Shown here: positions 34,561 to 45,832 of the stretch, in pieces
How positions within the stretch are numbered: the first letter of the stretch is position 1
Layout: each line of letters begins with the position of its first letter
From: Anagrus nilaparvatae
Taxonomy: Eukaryota > Arthropoda > Insecta > Hymenoptera > Mymaridae
Length of the DNA stretch: 64,000 nucleotides
NCBI GenBank assembly: GCA_022575985.1
Contig: JAKSXM010000263.1
Coordinates: 13,186,001 to 13,250,000 of the forward strand
Direction: 5' to 3'
The notes under the pieces: generated by a model
The model's database searches: none
What the model saw: only the letters and a program-made list of their open reading frames with translations
Told to the model about the DNA's origin: nothing
Made by a program: the position numbers and the translations under genes

Positions 34561-35289
34561 TTTTTGTTGATGTCCCATTTTTACTATACTCTTGTAACAC
34601 TGTGCACCCTTCCAGTAAAGAATCATACACTTGAGAAATTCATTAAAAAGAATAGACTGTCTGCCATACACTGGGGAATTCTATTGAAATATCACCCTTC
34701 CATAAACAACAAATCTATTATAATATTTCCCCAATAGACGTTCCTATAGTAACCTCGCAAAGCACATATTACTTCCGACCAATCATAGACACGATAATAG
34801 TACACGCCTCCAAGAGACTCATTAACATGAACCAATCGGAGATTTGACTCCCACATTTTACAAACCGAACCTACTATCAACCCCTATACTAAAAAGCTAT
34901 ATAAGCCAGTTACAGGCCACAAGGAAGGCACTTCGGAGTTATCACGACTGACACACGGATCAGGCTAGTGATCGAAAACATCTACTTCGGGTCATTAAAG
35001 TACATTGTATCTTTAACCGGGAGTGATTTATATTCCTGTTAGATTATAAGAAGGTCTTTGTTGAACAAAAAAGAAATAAAAGATATCATAACCAACTTTT
35101 TTTTTTTTTTTTTTTTGGGCCCCTTCAAGAAGGGGCCTTTTTCGTAGGACGAGGAGAATGCATTTACGCATACCATATACCGCGTACTGTATGGTTATGT
35201 GGGACTCAACCTCAAATTTGTATCTGGGGTTGCCCAGATATACACAATTAAGGAATTACAATACCCACTAAACTCCCCACCCTCCTGCA

Positions 35290-36079
35290 TTTATGACAAT
35301 GTCTTCTGTCTCTTACTATTTTCACAGTCTTTTGCCTTTTGTCTTATGCTCCACACTTTTACACTTAAAACAACGAAAAGGCTTTTTTTCTTTATATTTA
35401 TTCGACGCGTCACTTTCTTTGTTGCTCTCACTATGAATATTTTTCTTTGCGCATTTTTAATAATTTTGACTCTTATTGTACGTAAATAACGCGGCACATT
35501 CACCGTCTTTTTCTGTCAACCTATTCTCCTCTTGTATCAATCTTTCTTCTAATGCCGCCATTGTCTGATTATCGGCGGGAAAAATGTCCCAGGATATGAC
35601 CAGTCCATCGAACTTACGGTAAACCGCCTAAAATTTTCGCCATTACCATAGCTTCCGATATCTTTTCACCAATATCCTTTAAGTTCCGGACTACATTTTG
35701 CACTCGAAGTACTCATATTGATACTATGAAATTTTTGCAGCAAATGTAACTTACTATTTTCTGACTTTTGCTCGAATAGTGATGACAATTTATCCCATAT
35801 TTCCTTAGATGTATCGCAAGCTATAAATTTTTCCGCCTGCTTGTCGATCATTGTCCCCGTGAGTATCAGCTTGGCACGTGCATCGTCCTTCAAAAATTTT
35901 TAAATTTCTTCTTTATTGTCATTTTCGTCTTTTCCTACCGGCTTTGTTCTTGTACCATCTACCACGCCCAGTAAATCTTTCACAAACAATAAATTTTTCA
36001 TTTGAAATTTCCACAACTGAAAATTTGAACCATCAATGCGTGTTATGTGGTTCTGTAAACTATTATGATTATCTGACAT
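35290..36079 (-). pseudogene. Copia gag remnant
   Basis: The - strand frame starts at the ATG at 36079 (MSDNHNSL) and reads LDG-type IDGSNFQLWKFQMKNLLFV, then KDDARAKLILTGTMIDKQAE and SKEIWDKLSSLFEQKSE: the UBN2-like gag of Ty1/copia elements. There is a TAA at 35900-35902 and a later frameshift. A CCHC knuckle (CFKCKSVEH, then AKDCEN in the next frame) is recognisable around 35345-35385. An ordinary copia gag is 350-450 residues, so this is close to full span but dead. Confidence 0.85.
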
Positions 36080-36260
36080 GGCTATTTAAAAAAAAACACA
36101 AGAAATTCACCGATCATCGAGTAGAAAAAAAAACTCGAAGAACTCTTATTATACACACACGTGATAACCACGTTTTTCTCATAAAACTTATAATGGCGCG
36201 CACAACTCGACTCCTTTTTTCTTTTTCGTTAGCACTAATCACAAAAAAACAGAATAAAAA

Positions 36261-36272
36261 GGGACCATAACC
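36261..36272 (-). other. Copia primer binding site
   Basis: GGTTATGGTCCC on the - strand immediately follows the LTR. It resembles the GGTTATGGGCCC PBS of fly copia, which pairs with an internal (anticodon-arm) part of initiator tRNA-Met rather than its 3' end. Confidence 0.75.
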
Positions 36273-36487
36273 TAATAAGGATTTAGGTCAACACAATAAA
36301 TGATAAATTAATTAATTAATAAAAGTTTATTTATTTAATAAAGAGTATATATAATATATAATGATAAGCGCGTGATCTTTACTCAACGAGGGGACTTACA
36401 TGACTGACTATAAGAGTGGGAGCCGTGCGCGTCTACTTACATATATACACACATATACATGTATCATATATTTAAATATCCTCAACA
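36273..36487 (-). repeat. Copia 5' LTR
   Basis: Partner of 30500-30714: same 215-bp length, same TGTTGAGG start on the - strand. Followed by TSD CCGTG at 36488-36492. Confidence 0.9.
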
Positions 36488-36610
36488 CCGTGAAATCCAA
36501 ATTTTTGGTCAGATTTTTGATTGATCACGTGACTTGGCTGCTATTTTCTTGTCTAGAGCTCCCAAAAAGCAGTGTCCCATAAAAATTTTTTTTTTGCCAA
36601 AAAATATAAA
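36488..36610. repeat. Foldback copy, piece beyond the copia insertion
   Basis: It begins with CCGTGAAATCCAAATTTTTGG, continuing the interrupted foldback word at 30494, and carries GATCACGTGACTTGGC, GAGCTCCCAAAAAGC and TTTGCCAAAAAATAT, as in 24968-26366. Confidence 0.75.
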
Positions 36611-36654
36611 GCATATCCTGGATGCTAAAATTACACAAATAGAAAAAAAAACCT

Positions 36655-36890
36655 TATTTTCGGGGGTAGTTTCGTCCAATTTAGGGGTGATATTTTAATT
36701 ATTTATGAAAAAGAAGTCGAAATTCTTTATCACTGACCCAAAAATATCCGTATGGTGCAAATCTGAGCGCTCAAAGTGCGAATATGTAAATAAAGCCCTT
36801 TTGGGGGTAGTTTTTATAAACCTTCCAATTATTGAATTATATCAATTTTGTTTAGTATAATAATAATAATAATAATAATAAATTTACATA
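36655..36890 (+). repeat. GGGGGTAGTTTC satellite units and (TAA)n
   Basis: Two units related to 28385-28770 (TTTTCGGGGGTAGTTTCG; TTTTGGGGGTAGTTTTTA) are followed by a TAA microsatellite of about eight repeats near 36861-36890. Confidence 0.65.
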
Positions 36891-38256
36891 AGTAACATCA
36901 TATCAGTCCTACAATACGCAAAATACCTCTACATAGGTGGAATAATATGATAAGATATAATTTCATTAAAAGTCAAATATAAATATACATAGATAAGTAT
37001 AAATATTTTTATAAAAAAGATAACAATTTTATTGCAATAACAATATACTTATAGAGTTGTAATACAATTTATTATTAATATATTACATTTATAATATATT
37101 ATATTAATTTAAGTATTTTTTTATTTATCTATAATAATAATTTCATATTTATTTTTTGTTATTGTCAGTCTTGATTTAATCTTTATAAAATTAAATATTT
37201 ATAAATGATCTACATATTATTCTAATTTTAACTTTTATTAAATAAAATAAAAAAACAAAGTATTATAAAAATAATAAGTATTAAAATAAAAAAAATAAAA
37301 TAAACTCGTCGAAGACAATGAAGGGGGGAAATCCGGTTCACTGGTAGAAGATGAAAAGAAGAAAAGCGTTTTCTGTCTTAGTAAGCCACCCCCCATTCCT
37401 GGGCAGGAGAAACGCAGCGGCTAGTTACCTAGGCTGCGCCTGTTATTTAAACAAAAGTTATAAACAAATTAAGCTCTTAAATTAACTTTTAAATTCTGAG
37501 AAGTGAAGTAGGCCGAAAAATTTCAAATTTTCTTAAATAATAATTTGGAATAAGTGCGCCAATTTGGAGCGAAATATTATTTATTTTTTTTAGATATTAA
37601 AAATTAAACTCAAAAATAAAAACCTTTGTAAGTCACAAAGTACAGCACAAAAATTAAAAAACTTAGTCTTAAAAAATTACTTTGAGCTAAAATCTAAAAA
37701 ATTGAAATGAAAATAATTAATTTTCAAAATCTGGTTTCTTTGCCTCAGCAGTCAAAAGCATTTTGCTTTATTATAAAAAATATCTTGTCTGAAAAAAGTC
37801 GGAAATAAATGAAAATTGAAGTCTAAGAGACATTGTTGTCAGGTTCATTAAAAAAAAAAAATAAAAAAAAAATCCGACCAATAGAAGCTAAGATATTAAT
37901 ACCAGCGCGTTTCTGGCCCTTTAGCACTTTTATAATTTACCGCGTGACCTTGAAATTTCTACGCAAGTAATTTCAAACGTTTTCAAAATTCGTGGTGCAA
38001 TTTCTTAACGAATATACCTTTCATAAGTACCCATAGAATAATGTATCGGCATTGATGGTGGAAAATTTGGGAAGAGAAAGAAGTTTTGATTTTCATGTAA
38101 GTTCATTATTACTGCTAGGATTAACGCCGATCCCTCATTCTATGGGTATTTACACAAGGTATGAACATTGATCGTCGACTATCTCGTAAGCTACAGGAAA
38201 AAAGGCCTTTTTTTATTTATAATTTCTCGTCTTTATTACTTAACCAAAAGTATTAA
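36891..38256. other. AT-rich intronic DNA
   Basis: No gene was seen. A GC-richer patch at 37310-37440 (CACTGGTAGAAGATG, GCCACCCCCCATTCC, GCAGCGGCTAGTTACCTAGG) is unidentified. Short inverted words (CCCATAGAATAATGTATCGGC / GCCGATCCCTCATTCTATGGG) face each other at 38029 and 38128. Confidence 0.45.
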
Positions 38257-38425
38257 AGCTAAAACTAAGAGTTCCCTAATCCATCAATACCCGCGAGTAT
38301 ATATAGTGAGCGGAGAATTGAGAAATGAGAAATTAAGTAAAACTAAGAGTTCGCAGATCCATTAAAATCCGTGAGTATATATAGAGTGACTGGAGGATTG
38401 AGAAATGAGAAATTGAGAATTGATA
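38257..38425 (+). repeat. About 80-bp direct tandem repeat, 2 copies
   Basis: AAAACTAAGAGTTC..ATCCAT, then CGAGTATATATAGTGA, then GGA(G)AATTGAGAAATGAGAAATT occurs twice in a row, followed by a short third GAGAATTGATAAAT stub. Confidence 0.8.
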
Positions 38426-39029
38426 AATCATCAAATTCTCCTCCTAAAACTTGTATGAAGGAAGCTAATTATTAAATAACAAATCAAACCACACCAAATC
38501 TCAAAAATTTGTCATGGTTTATTCATTAGTTGATAAGATTTTTAAATTGTCACGTAACACCTTTCATAAAAAAGATTGAATCAAAATAAAAAATTATTTA
38601 ATTAAAAATAATTATCCCATAAAATTTATTGATTAGTATACTAAAAAAAATTAGATTATCTTAATTATAGAAAAGAACATTATCTAGATGAGAGCATTGA
38701 TATTAGGGAAAATATATACAAAAAAACTATGAAAATATGTATGCCTTATAAAAAATAACTCTTTCATAGCATAAAAAGATGTTTAAAACAGTATTATATA
38801 TGTATAATTTCCAAACCCGATTATATGCTAAATAATGTTGTAAAAAAATACAAAGATAAATTACTTTATATATTATTATTTTTTGATTTTATCGACCTGT
38901 ACTGGGCATAATTGTTAAATGAATTGTATCAAATTAAATTGATCAAATCAAGTCAAAAAATAATAATATATATATACTTAGAAAAATATGGGCGATTAAT
39001 AGAAATAACTAAAACTTTAATAAATTACT

Positions 39030-39330
39030 TTCTTTGAAAAGAACCAATTTAGTTTAAAACTAAGATGTATTTCATGTGAAGCATCATATGCTAGTAAAAT
39101 TAAACGAGAAGTAGTAATCAAAATTGATGAACATGTAAAGTATATGACCAAAGATAATGAAAAACACAATGTGCTTTCCAAACGTAGAATGTTAGGTCAT
39201 AATTGATTTGTGTAATGTAGACATATTAGAATATGAACATTATTACAAAAGATTATTATCAGAAAAGTACATATAAATACACAAAAATATGCATTAAACA
39301 AAAAGGATGAAATAAATATACAGTTAATCA
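39030..39330 (+). pseudogene. Penelope-like GIY-YIG endonuclease remnant
   Basis: The + strand reads CISCEASYASKIKREV, KIDEHVKYMTKDNEKHNVLS, then LGHNFD, CNVDILEYEHYYKRLLSEKY and IHKNMH across shifts. This follows the C-terminal endonuclease of Penelope-like elements: CxxC then Y(I/V)G-type core, RxxxHxxxx(E)H, then nHxfdWxNxxiLdxExxyxxRlxxExxxI. The catalytic GIY-YIG tyrosines are not all present, so it is a decayed copy. It is separate from the larger Penelope element starting at 41.4 kb. Confidence 0.6.
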
Positions 39331-40029
39331 ATGTTCTTGTATAATAGAATTTAATTCTGCAATAGAAAACATTCTTATCTACAGTACAGCTGTTACTATT
39401 AGCACAATATAACATTGCATTGATGTCGCATTAATGACGTATCGATTTCGTATTGATTTATAAGTGTATCACATGTGCGATAACACAGAATACCTAAAAT
39501 AATCTATGTAACAATACACACAGAATGTAAGAGTTATCTAAGTACAAATGCATATAATATATAAAAAAAATTTTTTTGTAAATATTTATGTATAAACAAA
39601 ATATATTTAGACAATTATTTGTATAAATCTGCTGTAATAATAAATAAAAAGTAATATTATAATCAATATTAATTTATGTATAATATATTTAATATTTATA
39701 ATTTTGTAGATTTTCAAATATTATTATCTGCAATATATCGTTTTTTCATTAGAATATTTAATTATTAACCATGTTTAGCGTTGTCATGGAGGAGTTACGG
39801 ATCCTCGGAAAACTGAAATCTTAGTCAAAAAAGTGATATCTCTCTTACGCGGGGCTTTTGATGCCTCCATAACTCCCTGAAAGGGAGAAAACCAGTTTAC
39901 TTTGGAAAAGTCACAGGACGCAACGAAGAGTGCAGAGATGCACCAAGGATGCGAAACACCAGCTTGTCAGGCCATCTGTCAAAACAAGGCTTGATGCCTG
40001 CGTTCATTACATAAAGATGTAAGCAAAAA
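39331..40029. other. AT-rich DNA and unrecognised LINE 5' flank
   Basis: AT-rich to about 39770. From there to 40029 the base composition matches the LINE fragment that follows, and it is probably its upstream part, but no motif is legible. Confidence 0.4.
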
Positions 40030-40567
40030 CTAATGGAACCTAGCTTATAAAGTTATAATGGGCAAGCAGAAACGAGAAAATGTAGTGTCGACCGAACGGA
40101 ATTTTGGCACTCCGTTCCCTGAACAGCCCATCCAGGAAAACCTAGTAGAGGCGATACCCAGGGAGCAAGTACCGCTATTAATCCAAAACAAGATGGTCAC
40201 GGTCATCAAAACCATGAAAAATGGCAAGGCACCAGGGCCAGACGGGATACCAGCGGAAGTACTCAAACGAGCAGTCAAAATAATCCCTGGTATTCTGTTA
40301 AGCATTTTGAATGTGTGTTTGGTGGCGGGAGCGTTCCGGAGGCAGTGGAAAGTGGCACATCTCGTGCTCTTAAACAAAGGTAAAAGAGGAGCTCCAGGGT
40401 TACCATTATCTTACAGACCTATGTGTATGCTAAATACTATTAAAAAGGGGATACAACGCATGCTCCGAGAAAGATTAAGGAAGGCCACTGAAGAAAGCGG
40501 TGGCCTTTCAGAGGAGCAGCATGAATTTCAGGAATTACGCTCTCACGTTTTTGAGCAGCTATTATAA
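40030..40567 (+). pseudogene. Non-LTR retrotransposon RT fragment (R1/Jockey type)
   Basis: The + strand frame reads TMKNGKAPGPDGIPAEVLK, FRRQWKVAHLVLLNKGKRG, LSYRPMCMLNTIKKGIQRML and GGLSEEQHEFQ. These are RT motifs 0 to 2a of R1/Jockey LINEs (KAPGPDGI, W+xA+LVLLPKxGK, SYRPIxLLxTxxKxxE+++, LSxxQYGFR). It stops before the catalytic FxDD box. GC content is clearly higher than its neighbours. The QYGF site is altered to QHEF and the frame diverges after it. Confidence 0.85.
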
Positions 40568-41079
40568 TAAGTTGAATAATGAAAACTCGTTATATCAGTA
40601 CTGACTAATACCTTGTTATTTGGTTATTTATTCTATTATTTTATCGAATTGATAATAATCTAATAATAAAAATGCACGTACTCAATAGAATTTGCCATAT
40701 ATTATTATTGAGGACGTCATATAATTTGCCGCAGTCTTTTAATTAAAAGTACATCAGAACTGTAGTGTCAGAGTCAGTGCCAACAAAAAAAAAATGGAAT
40801 TTTCAATAAAAAACTGTTAATTTAAAGACTTGTAAGGATAGGGCAAGACTATACCAGAGATTGGTTACTTATTCAGCGTCGTGTATAGGTCTAAAATGTC
40901 ATCCTATGCCAGAACCAGAAAGGTTTATTTTCCGACTCTAATTTATTCAATTAATTTATGTATAAACTGCTCTCACTAAGAGTCCTACTGCCTCTTTCCT
41001 TGCCTAACTCCGAAATCCCATTAATATCTCCTATTGGGAAATCCCGATTCTCCCTCTCTCTTTCTCCCCCCCCCCCCTC

Positions 41080-41095
41080 TCTCTCTCTCTCTTTT
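41080..41095 (+). repeat. CT-rich microsatellite
   Basis: C-run plus (CT)n (CCCCCCCCCC then TCTCTCTCTCTC, about 41066-41092). Confidence 0.7.
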
Positions 41096-41514
41096 CATAT
41101 ACCCTTTCACAAAGTCATCATTAGATTCTCTTCGAAAATTGCAAGCTTTTATCTATCTTGTTTATGAATATTAAAAATCCCAAGTATTATTCTTCGTTAG
41201 ATTTTCATATCGGTGCAAAAGAATTATAATTTGTAAAATCATGCAAACTTTTGCATAATTCTAATCTAATTTAATTATAATCTTATTTTAAAAGGGTTTT
41301 CTAAGTCCTACAAGGAATTGGCCAAATATTTATTCGATAAGCTGTTCAAGATTTAGTAAAATTTATTTATGTCTTGGTCAATAAAGAACAAAAAATTATT
41401 TACAATTTCATTCATTGCAATTTTGAAAGCGACAGTTTTGGTAGTTTAATTACTAGCCTTTTGCAAGCTAAAAATAAAAATTGATAAAATTGAGAAACAT
41501 AAAAGTCAATTGAT

Positions 41515-42860
41515 TTTTAGATGTAGAAGATGTGATGTAATACCTAATCATGTTAACTAATCAAATAAATATTATTCTAGTTTTAGTATTCAAAAAGAGA
41601 TTAGTTAACATAAAATATTACCATTTTCATGCAGAAATAAAAAGAAGGTTACTTAATTTTGTTATCAATGATTTAAATATTAGTTTAATTTATAGTTTTG
41701 ATAAATGGTTATCAAAGTTGTTATCTGATTGTATAAAAAACCCGTTGCATCAGTAAAAAACAGCTTAGGAGTAAAAACTCTTTTAAGTAATAATATAATT
41801 CCTGATAATTATGTTTGTATGTCTTTGGATGTTGAGGACAATTTCCAAACTTACCTCATAATTTAATTAAAGAGTGTCGAAGTAAAAAGTGGAATCCCTT
41901 TAAAAATAATGTTCCTTTAACAAAGTATTACTTTATGAAAGGAATTGAATTCTTTTTAAATTCTACCAATTTTCAATTTCAAAGTAAATTTTATAAACAA
42001 ATATTTAGTTCACCAATAGGTTCATGTTCTAGTCCCATCTTTGCTGAAATGGTAATGGAACAGCTTGAAATAAATGCTTCGAATAAGTTGAAAAGCAGTG
42101 ATTGTCTTAATAATGATTTAAATTATTTTTTAAATCCTCCTGTATTTAATTTTGATAAAGTTATTTTTTTACAAGAGATATGTAGATAATTTCTTTTTGA
42201 TTTTTAAAGAGGATCACATTGAAAAAGTTACTAATATTTTTATTAGTTTTAATTAAGGGTGTGCGGTTACCCGAAAGTTGGGTCGTGTATCCGAAATTTG
42301 GGTCTGTTTTGTCAAATTTTTGCAGGTCAGATTTTGTGTGAAGTCCAAAACTTCACGAAAAAGGTCTGCAGTTTTAGTTTTAAATCGACAGCTTTCTTGG
42401 ATAGACTAAACTCGACCTAACTCAAAACAAAAAACCTGAAATTTTCGGTACCCGACCCGACTTTCGGGTAACCGCACGCCCCTAGTTTTAATGATTCATT
42501 GAGTTTTACAGCTGAGAAAAAAATTGATAATAAGATTAGTTTTCTTGATATTAAAATTAAAATAAAAGAAAATGATTACTGTTCAGAAAATTGGTTTAGA
42601 AAAAACGCTAATTCAGCAAGATTTTATAGAATTCACATCACCCTATTGAACATAAAAAAGCAATAGTATTTAATTTAGTTGATAAATGCATTAAACTTTC
42701 TGATGATAATTTTTATACTAACAATTTGAATTTAATTAAAAAGTTTCTACTAGCTATTAATTATATGAACTACTAGCTATAATTCAATTTGTGAATTGCA
42801 AATAGGTAGAAGACTGAATATGATTAAGAAAAACTTTTATTAATAGCATCACAAAACCTG
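41515..42860 (+). pseudogene. Penelope-like reverse transcriptase remnant
   Basis: Across frameshifts the + strand reads FRCRRCDVIPNHVN, then IIPDNYVCMSLDVE (motif A, SLDV), KKWNPFKNNVPLTKYYFMKG, FYKQIFSSPIGSCSSPIFAE (motif B-type MGSPLSPxxAE), KRYVDNFFLIFKED (motif C, YVDD changed to YVDN), then FLDIKIKIKEND, NSHHPIEHKKAIVFNLVDKC. This is the motif order of Penelope-like RTs. A 231-bp MITE interrupts it at 42254-42484. The altered motif C plus the stops make it inactive. Confidence 0.85.
42254..42484. mobile_element. 231-bp hAT-type MITE, TSD = GTTTTAAT
   Basis: The terminal inverted repeats read TAAGGGTGTGCGGTTACCCG and, from the right end, TAGGGGCGTGCGGTTACCCG. Exact 8-bp duplications GTTTTAAT lie at 42246-42253 and 42485-42492. 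An 8-bp TSD with GGG(T/C)GTGCGG ends is typical of hAT MITEs. Removing the element and one TSD rejoins the Penelope frame (..IFISFN / NDSLSF..). It encodes nothing. Confidence 0.95.
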
Positions 42861-43019
42861 ATATGAGAAAAAAGAAAATAGTCTTAATTCCTTTTTATAA
42901 ATATATTACACCAAAAATAAATAAATTAGCCAAAGAACAAGATTTTATATCAATTCATAAAATTAATAATAAATTTAATAACATGATTTAATTAGGAAAA
43001 GATAATATTAATGTGAAAG

Positions 43020-43960
43020 AAAACTCAGGTATTATTTAAAAAATAAACTGTATAGATTGTGAATCATGTTATAAAATAAAATCATGTTTATAAACCCTCT
43101 CGTGGCCCCCCGTAAGGATCTAAAGATCCCTTGTCTATAAAGACTGATTGGGTTCTTAACTCATTTCAGTTCAAATACGCCCATTTTTGGAACAATATCC
43201 CACCATGTATTCGTGACATCTATTCATATTCACTATTTAAAAAACGAATACGTCAGTACTTATATGGGTCAGATAATTTATAAGTATCTATAATTTACTC
43301 TATTGAGTAATTGAGTTACAGCAAGATTGTTGTTGTATTGTATTTTATTTCCTGTATTTTATTTCATTTATTTTAGAGTTTATTTTATTTTATGTATTTT
43401 AGAGTTTACTTTCACCTACAAATATGTATTATATTCGTTTTTATTTTATTTTATTTTATTACCAATAATGTAAATACTAAATGTTAACTATTTTTATTTA
43501 ATTATTTTATGTATCTAAGAGTTAAAATTGTATATAAAGAGTGTAAAATTTTTGTTTGATAAAATAAAGAATTATAATAAGAATAATAATAATATTGGGC
43601 AAAGTGGTAGAAAATTAAAAAATAGGCTGAATGAATAGGCTGAATATTTTATTAACACATTAATATTGTAAAAAACAATAATTGGAAATAAGCTTTAGTT
43701 GAACATTGTAATGATATTTTTATTTATCATAATTTTTATCTAAGCAATGTCCAAGTACTAGGATATGAAAAAATAAAAATAAAAGATTTTTCCATGAAAT
43801 GGCAAATACACATATTCCATGGTAATACTATTAATAGACCTCAAGACACTAATAATTTCAAGATTTTTTATAAAAATTGGATTGATTTAATTAGGAAAAT
43901 GAGGAAGAAAAAAGAAAAAAAAGATTATAGAAGGAAATTTTTTGCTAAAAAGTGAAAATT
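43020..43960 (+). pseudogene. Penelope-like GIY-YIG domain, split
   Basis: The first half reads NSGI(I)xKINCIDCESCY (43020-43075). The second resumes at 43590 with IGQSGRKLKNRLNE and continues ALVEHCNDIF, SNVQVLGYEKIKIK to about 43790. Joined in order these are the CxxC-Y-IG-xTxRxLxxRxxEH signature of the Penelope endonuclease. A LINE 3' end of about 0.5 kb lies between the halves. Confidence 0.75.
43084..43590 (+). mobile_element. 5'-truncated LINE 3' end (CR1/Jockey type)
   Basis: The + strand reads SIKTDWVLNSFQFKYAHFWN, NIPPCIRDIYSYSLFKKRIR and QYLYGSDNL, then stop (43282). This is the usual C-terminus of LINE ORF2 proteins (SFxYRxxxLWNxLPxxIRxxxSxxxFKxxLKxYL). A 3' UTR follows and ends in AATAAAGAATTATAATAAG(AAT)n instead of a pure poly(A). 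The 5' end was lost by truncation on insertion. Confidence 0.8.
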
Positions 43961-44260
43961 TTGTATAATTTTTATTTAAAAATTTATTGCTAATAAACAG
44001 CTGAGTGTGCTTTACATTTAAGTGGTCTTTAACCAATGTGAAAGCATTGTGACATTTAGATAGTTTTTTACTTCTATATGGATGTAATTTATTAAAACTA
44101 TTTTGTATAGAATGGATACTGATAAAAAACTGAAATTTAATAAGCTTTTTGTAAAAATGGTAACTGAAATAAAAATTCTTTTATTTTTTATATGGGTGTA
44201 AAAATTCTACTTTGATTATAGCAGTTTTTTTTAATATATATAGTTTGTATTTTGTTTTTG

Positions 44261-45504
44261 GGGTAATTCCATGGATAAAGCGCACAAAATGATATGCCAG
44301 GTCTCCAAAATAGGAAATTTGGTTTTTTTTCGATAAAACAACTTAAAAATAGATGATTCCCCGAATTTGAAGGTTTTCTATAAATTTTGAGGGGTGCTAT
44401 GCTGATTTAAAGTTTTTTGGTCAAATTTCTCTCCTCAGCCACCATTTTTGAAAATCCCGTAAAAAAGCTCTAAAAGACGTTAAAGAAAGAAAAAAAACTA
44501 GGTTTTCGATGTAAATTTTGATGAAAAATTCGAATTTTCAGTCAAATTTTTCCTAATCTATGTCAATTCGCGGGAAAATTCAAATTTGTGTTAAACTTTA
44601 AGCGAAAATAACTCAAAAGTTTCCCGCTAAAAAAAAAAAAATTTTGTTCTTAAAATCTTCCAAAATTGCATATATTTTCCTGAAAAAAATTTACCGAGAG
44701 TAATTTTTGTTTTAAGCGAGTAATACCGATCTTCGTTTTTTTCAATTTTGACTTGTTACTTATTTTGTTGATTTCCCGCTAAGTCACGTGACCAAAAATT
44801 TGAATTCTGCGGGAAATTTTACAAGGGTATAGTAATTTTGGTATCCTTTGAATGATACATCTCAATTTGACAATTTAATTAAAATGGTTTATTAAAATAT
44901 AGAAAAAATAAAAATTTATAAAATGGGATTTTCTTGATTTTTTTACATTTTTAGCCTAAAAATCTTGTAAAATCTAAAAATAAAAATACTTCTTTTGGAA
45001 AAAACAAAAGTTATGTCTATTATTTATAAAAAATAAATTTTTATAAGTTTAGATTTTATTTTCTATCAAAATGTCTATAAATAGTTATAAATGTACCCAA
45101 AAATCAAGAAAATCCCATTTTATAAATTTTCATTTTTTATATATAATATAGAGTTATTTTCACTTAAAGTTTAACACAAATTTGAATTTTCCCGCGAATT
45201 GACATAGATTAGGAAATATCTGATTGAAAATTCGAATTTTTCATCAAAATTTACATCGAAAACCTAATTTTTTTTCTTTCTTTAACGTTTTTTAGAGCTT
45301 TTTTACGGGATTTTCAAAAATGGTGGCTGAGGAGAGAAATTTGACCAAAAAACTTTAAATCAGCATAGCACCCCTCAAAATTTATAGAAAACCTTCAAAT
45401 TCGGGGAATCATCTATTTTTAAGTTGTTTTATCGAAAAAAAACCAAATTTCCTATTTTGGAGACTTGGCATATCATTTTGTGCGTTTTATCCATGGAATT
45501 ACCC
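44261..45504. repeat. 1.24-kb foldback element, TSD = TTTG
   Basis: The ends are GGGTAATTCCATGGATAAA (44261) and its complement (ending ACCC at 45504), flanked by TTTG at 44257-44260 and 45505-45508. The arms are about 350 bp of clear complementarity (for example CCTCAGCCACCATTTTTG). The interior carries CGCTAAGTCACGTGACC and GCGGGAAATTTTACA, as in the 24968-26366 element, so both belong to one superfamily with GGGTA ends and 4-bp TSDs. Confidence 0.85.
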
Positions 45505-45832
45505 TTTGGTGGTAAGATTATAATGTATTTATGTGTTGATAAATGTATTTACAATCAGCTGGTTCCTCAGAAAACATGATTCTTGGAAAAAATCTTTGTG
45601 AAAATGGGAAGAAAATTAAAGAATTTTAATAGTATCTTAATAAGAAGTGTTTGTATAATTATTTATGACTTTATAATTTTTAATTAAATATTATGATGAG
45701 ACAAAATTATAACTTTGTTGTGATATGTTATAATGTATAAAATAGGTCATTTTTAATTTTATTGTTTATATACACAATAATGTATAAAAGAATGTTTATT
45801 TATTTATAATTTTTATAATAATTTTTATTTAT

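Larger units (their letters stand above)
32400..35280 (+). mobile_element. LTR-like block replacing copia PR/IN
   Basis: This stretch has no copia homology and begins near TGTGACCTGGCG (32425). It holds three tandem-repeat arrays (listed separately), then a promoter-like end: CTATATAAGCC (about 34898), a transcribed-leader-like CACTTCGGAGTTATCACGAC, GAAATAAAAGATATC (about 35085), a run of about 18 T, and the hairpin GGCCCCTTCAAGAAGGGGCC (about 35119). The TATA-to-AATAAA spacing of about 190 bp fits an LTR R region. Nothing in it is coding. No clear TSD was found, so it could be a large solo LTR or a recombination product. Confidence 0.5.
30500..36487 (-). mobile_element. Ty1/copia LTR retrotransposon, degenerate
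   Basis: The 215-bp LTRs at 30500-30714 and 36273-36487 differ at about seven positions (roughly 97% identical by eye). CCGTG target duplications lie at 30495-30499 and 36488-36492. The - strand carries a PBS (36261-36272), gag (36079 to about 35290) and RT-RNase H (about 32384 to 30812). Protease and integrase are missing and replaced by a roughly 2.8-kb block. Stops and frameshifts make it non-autonomous. It sits inside a foldback element, whose halves it separates. Confidence 0.9.

Noticed and set aside
40045..40377. 110-codon frame on the - strand
   Set aside because: It is the complement of the LINE reverse-transcriptase frame on the + strand, which has clear RT motifs.
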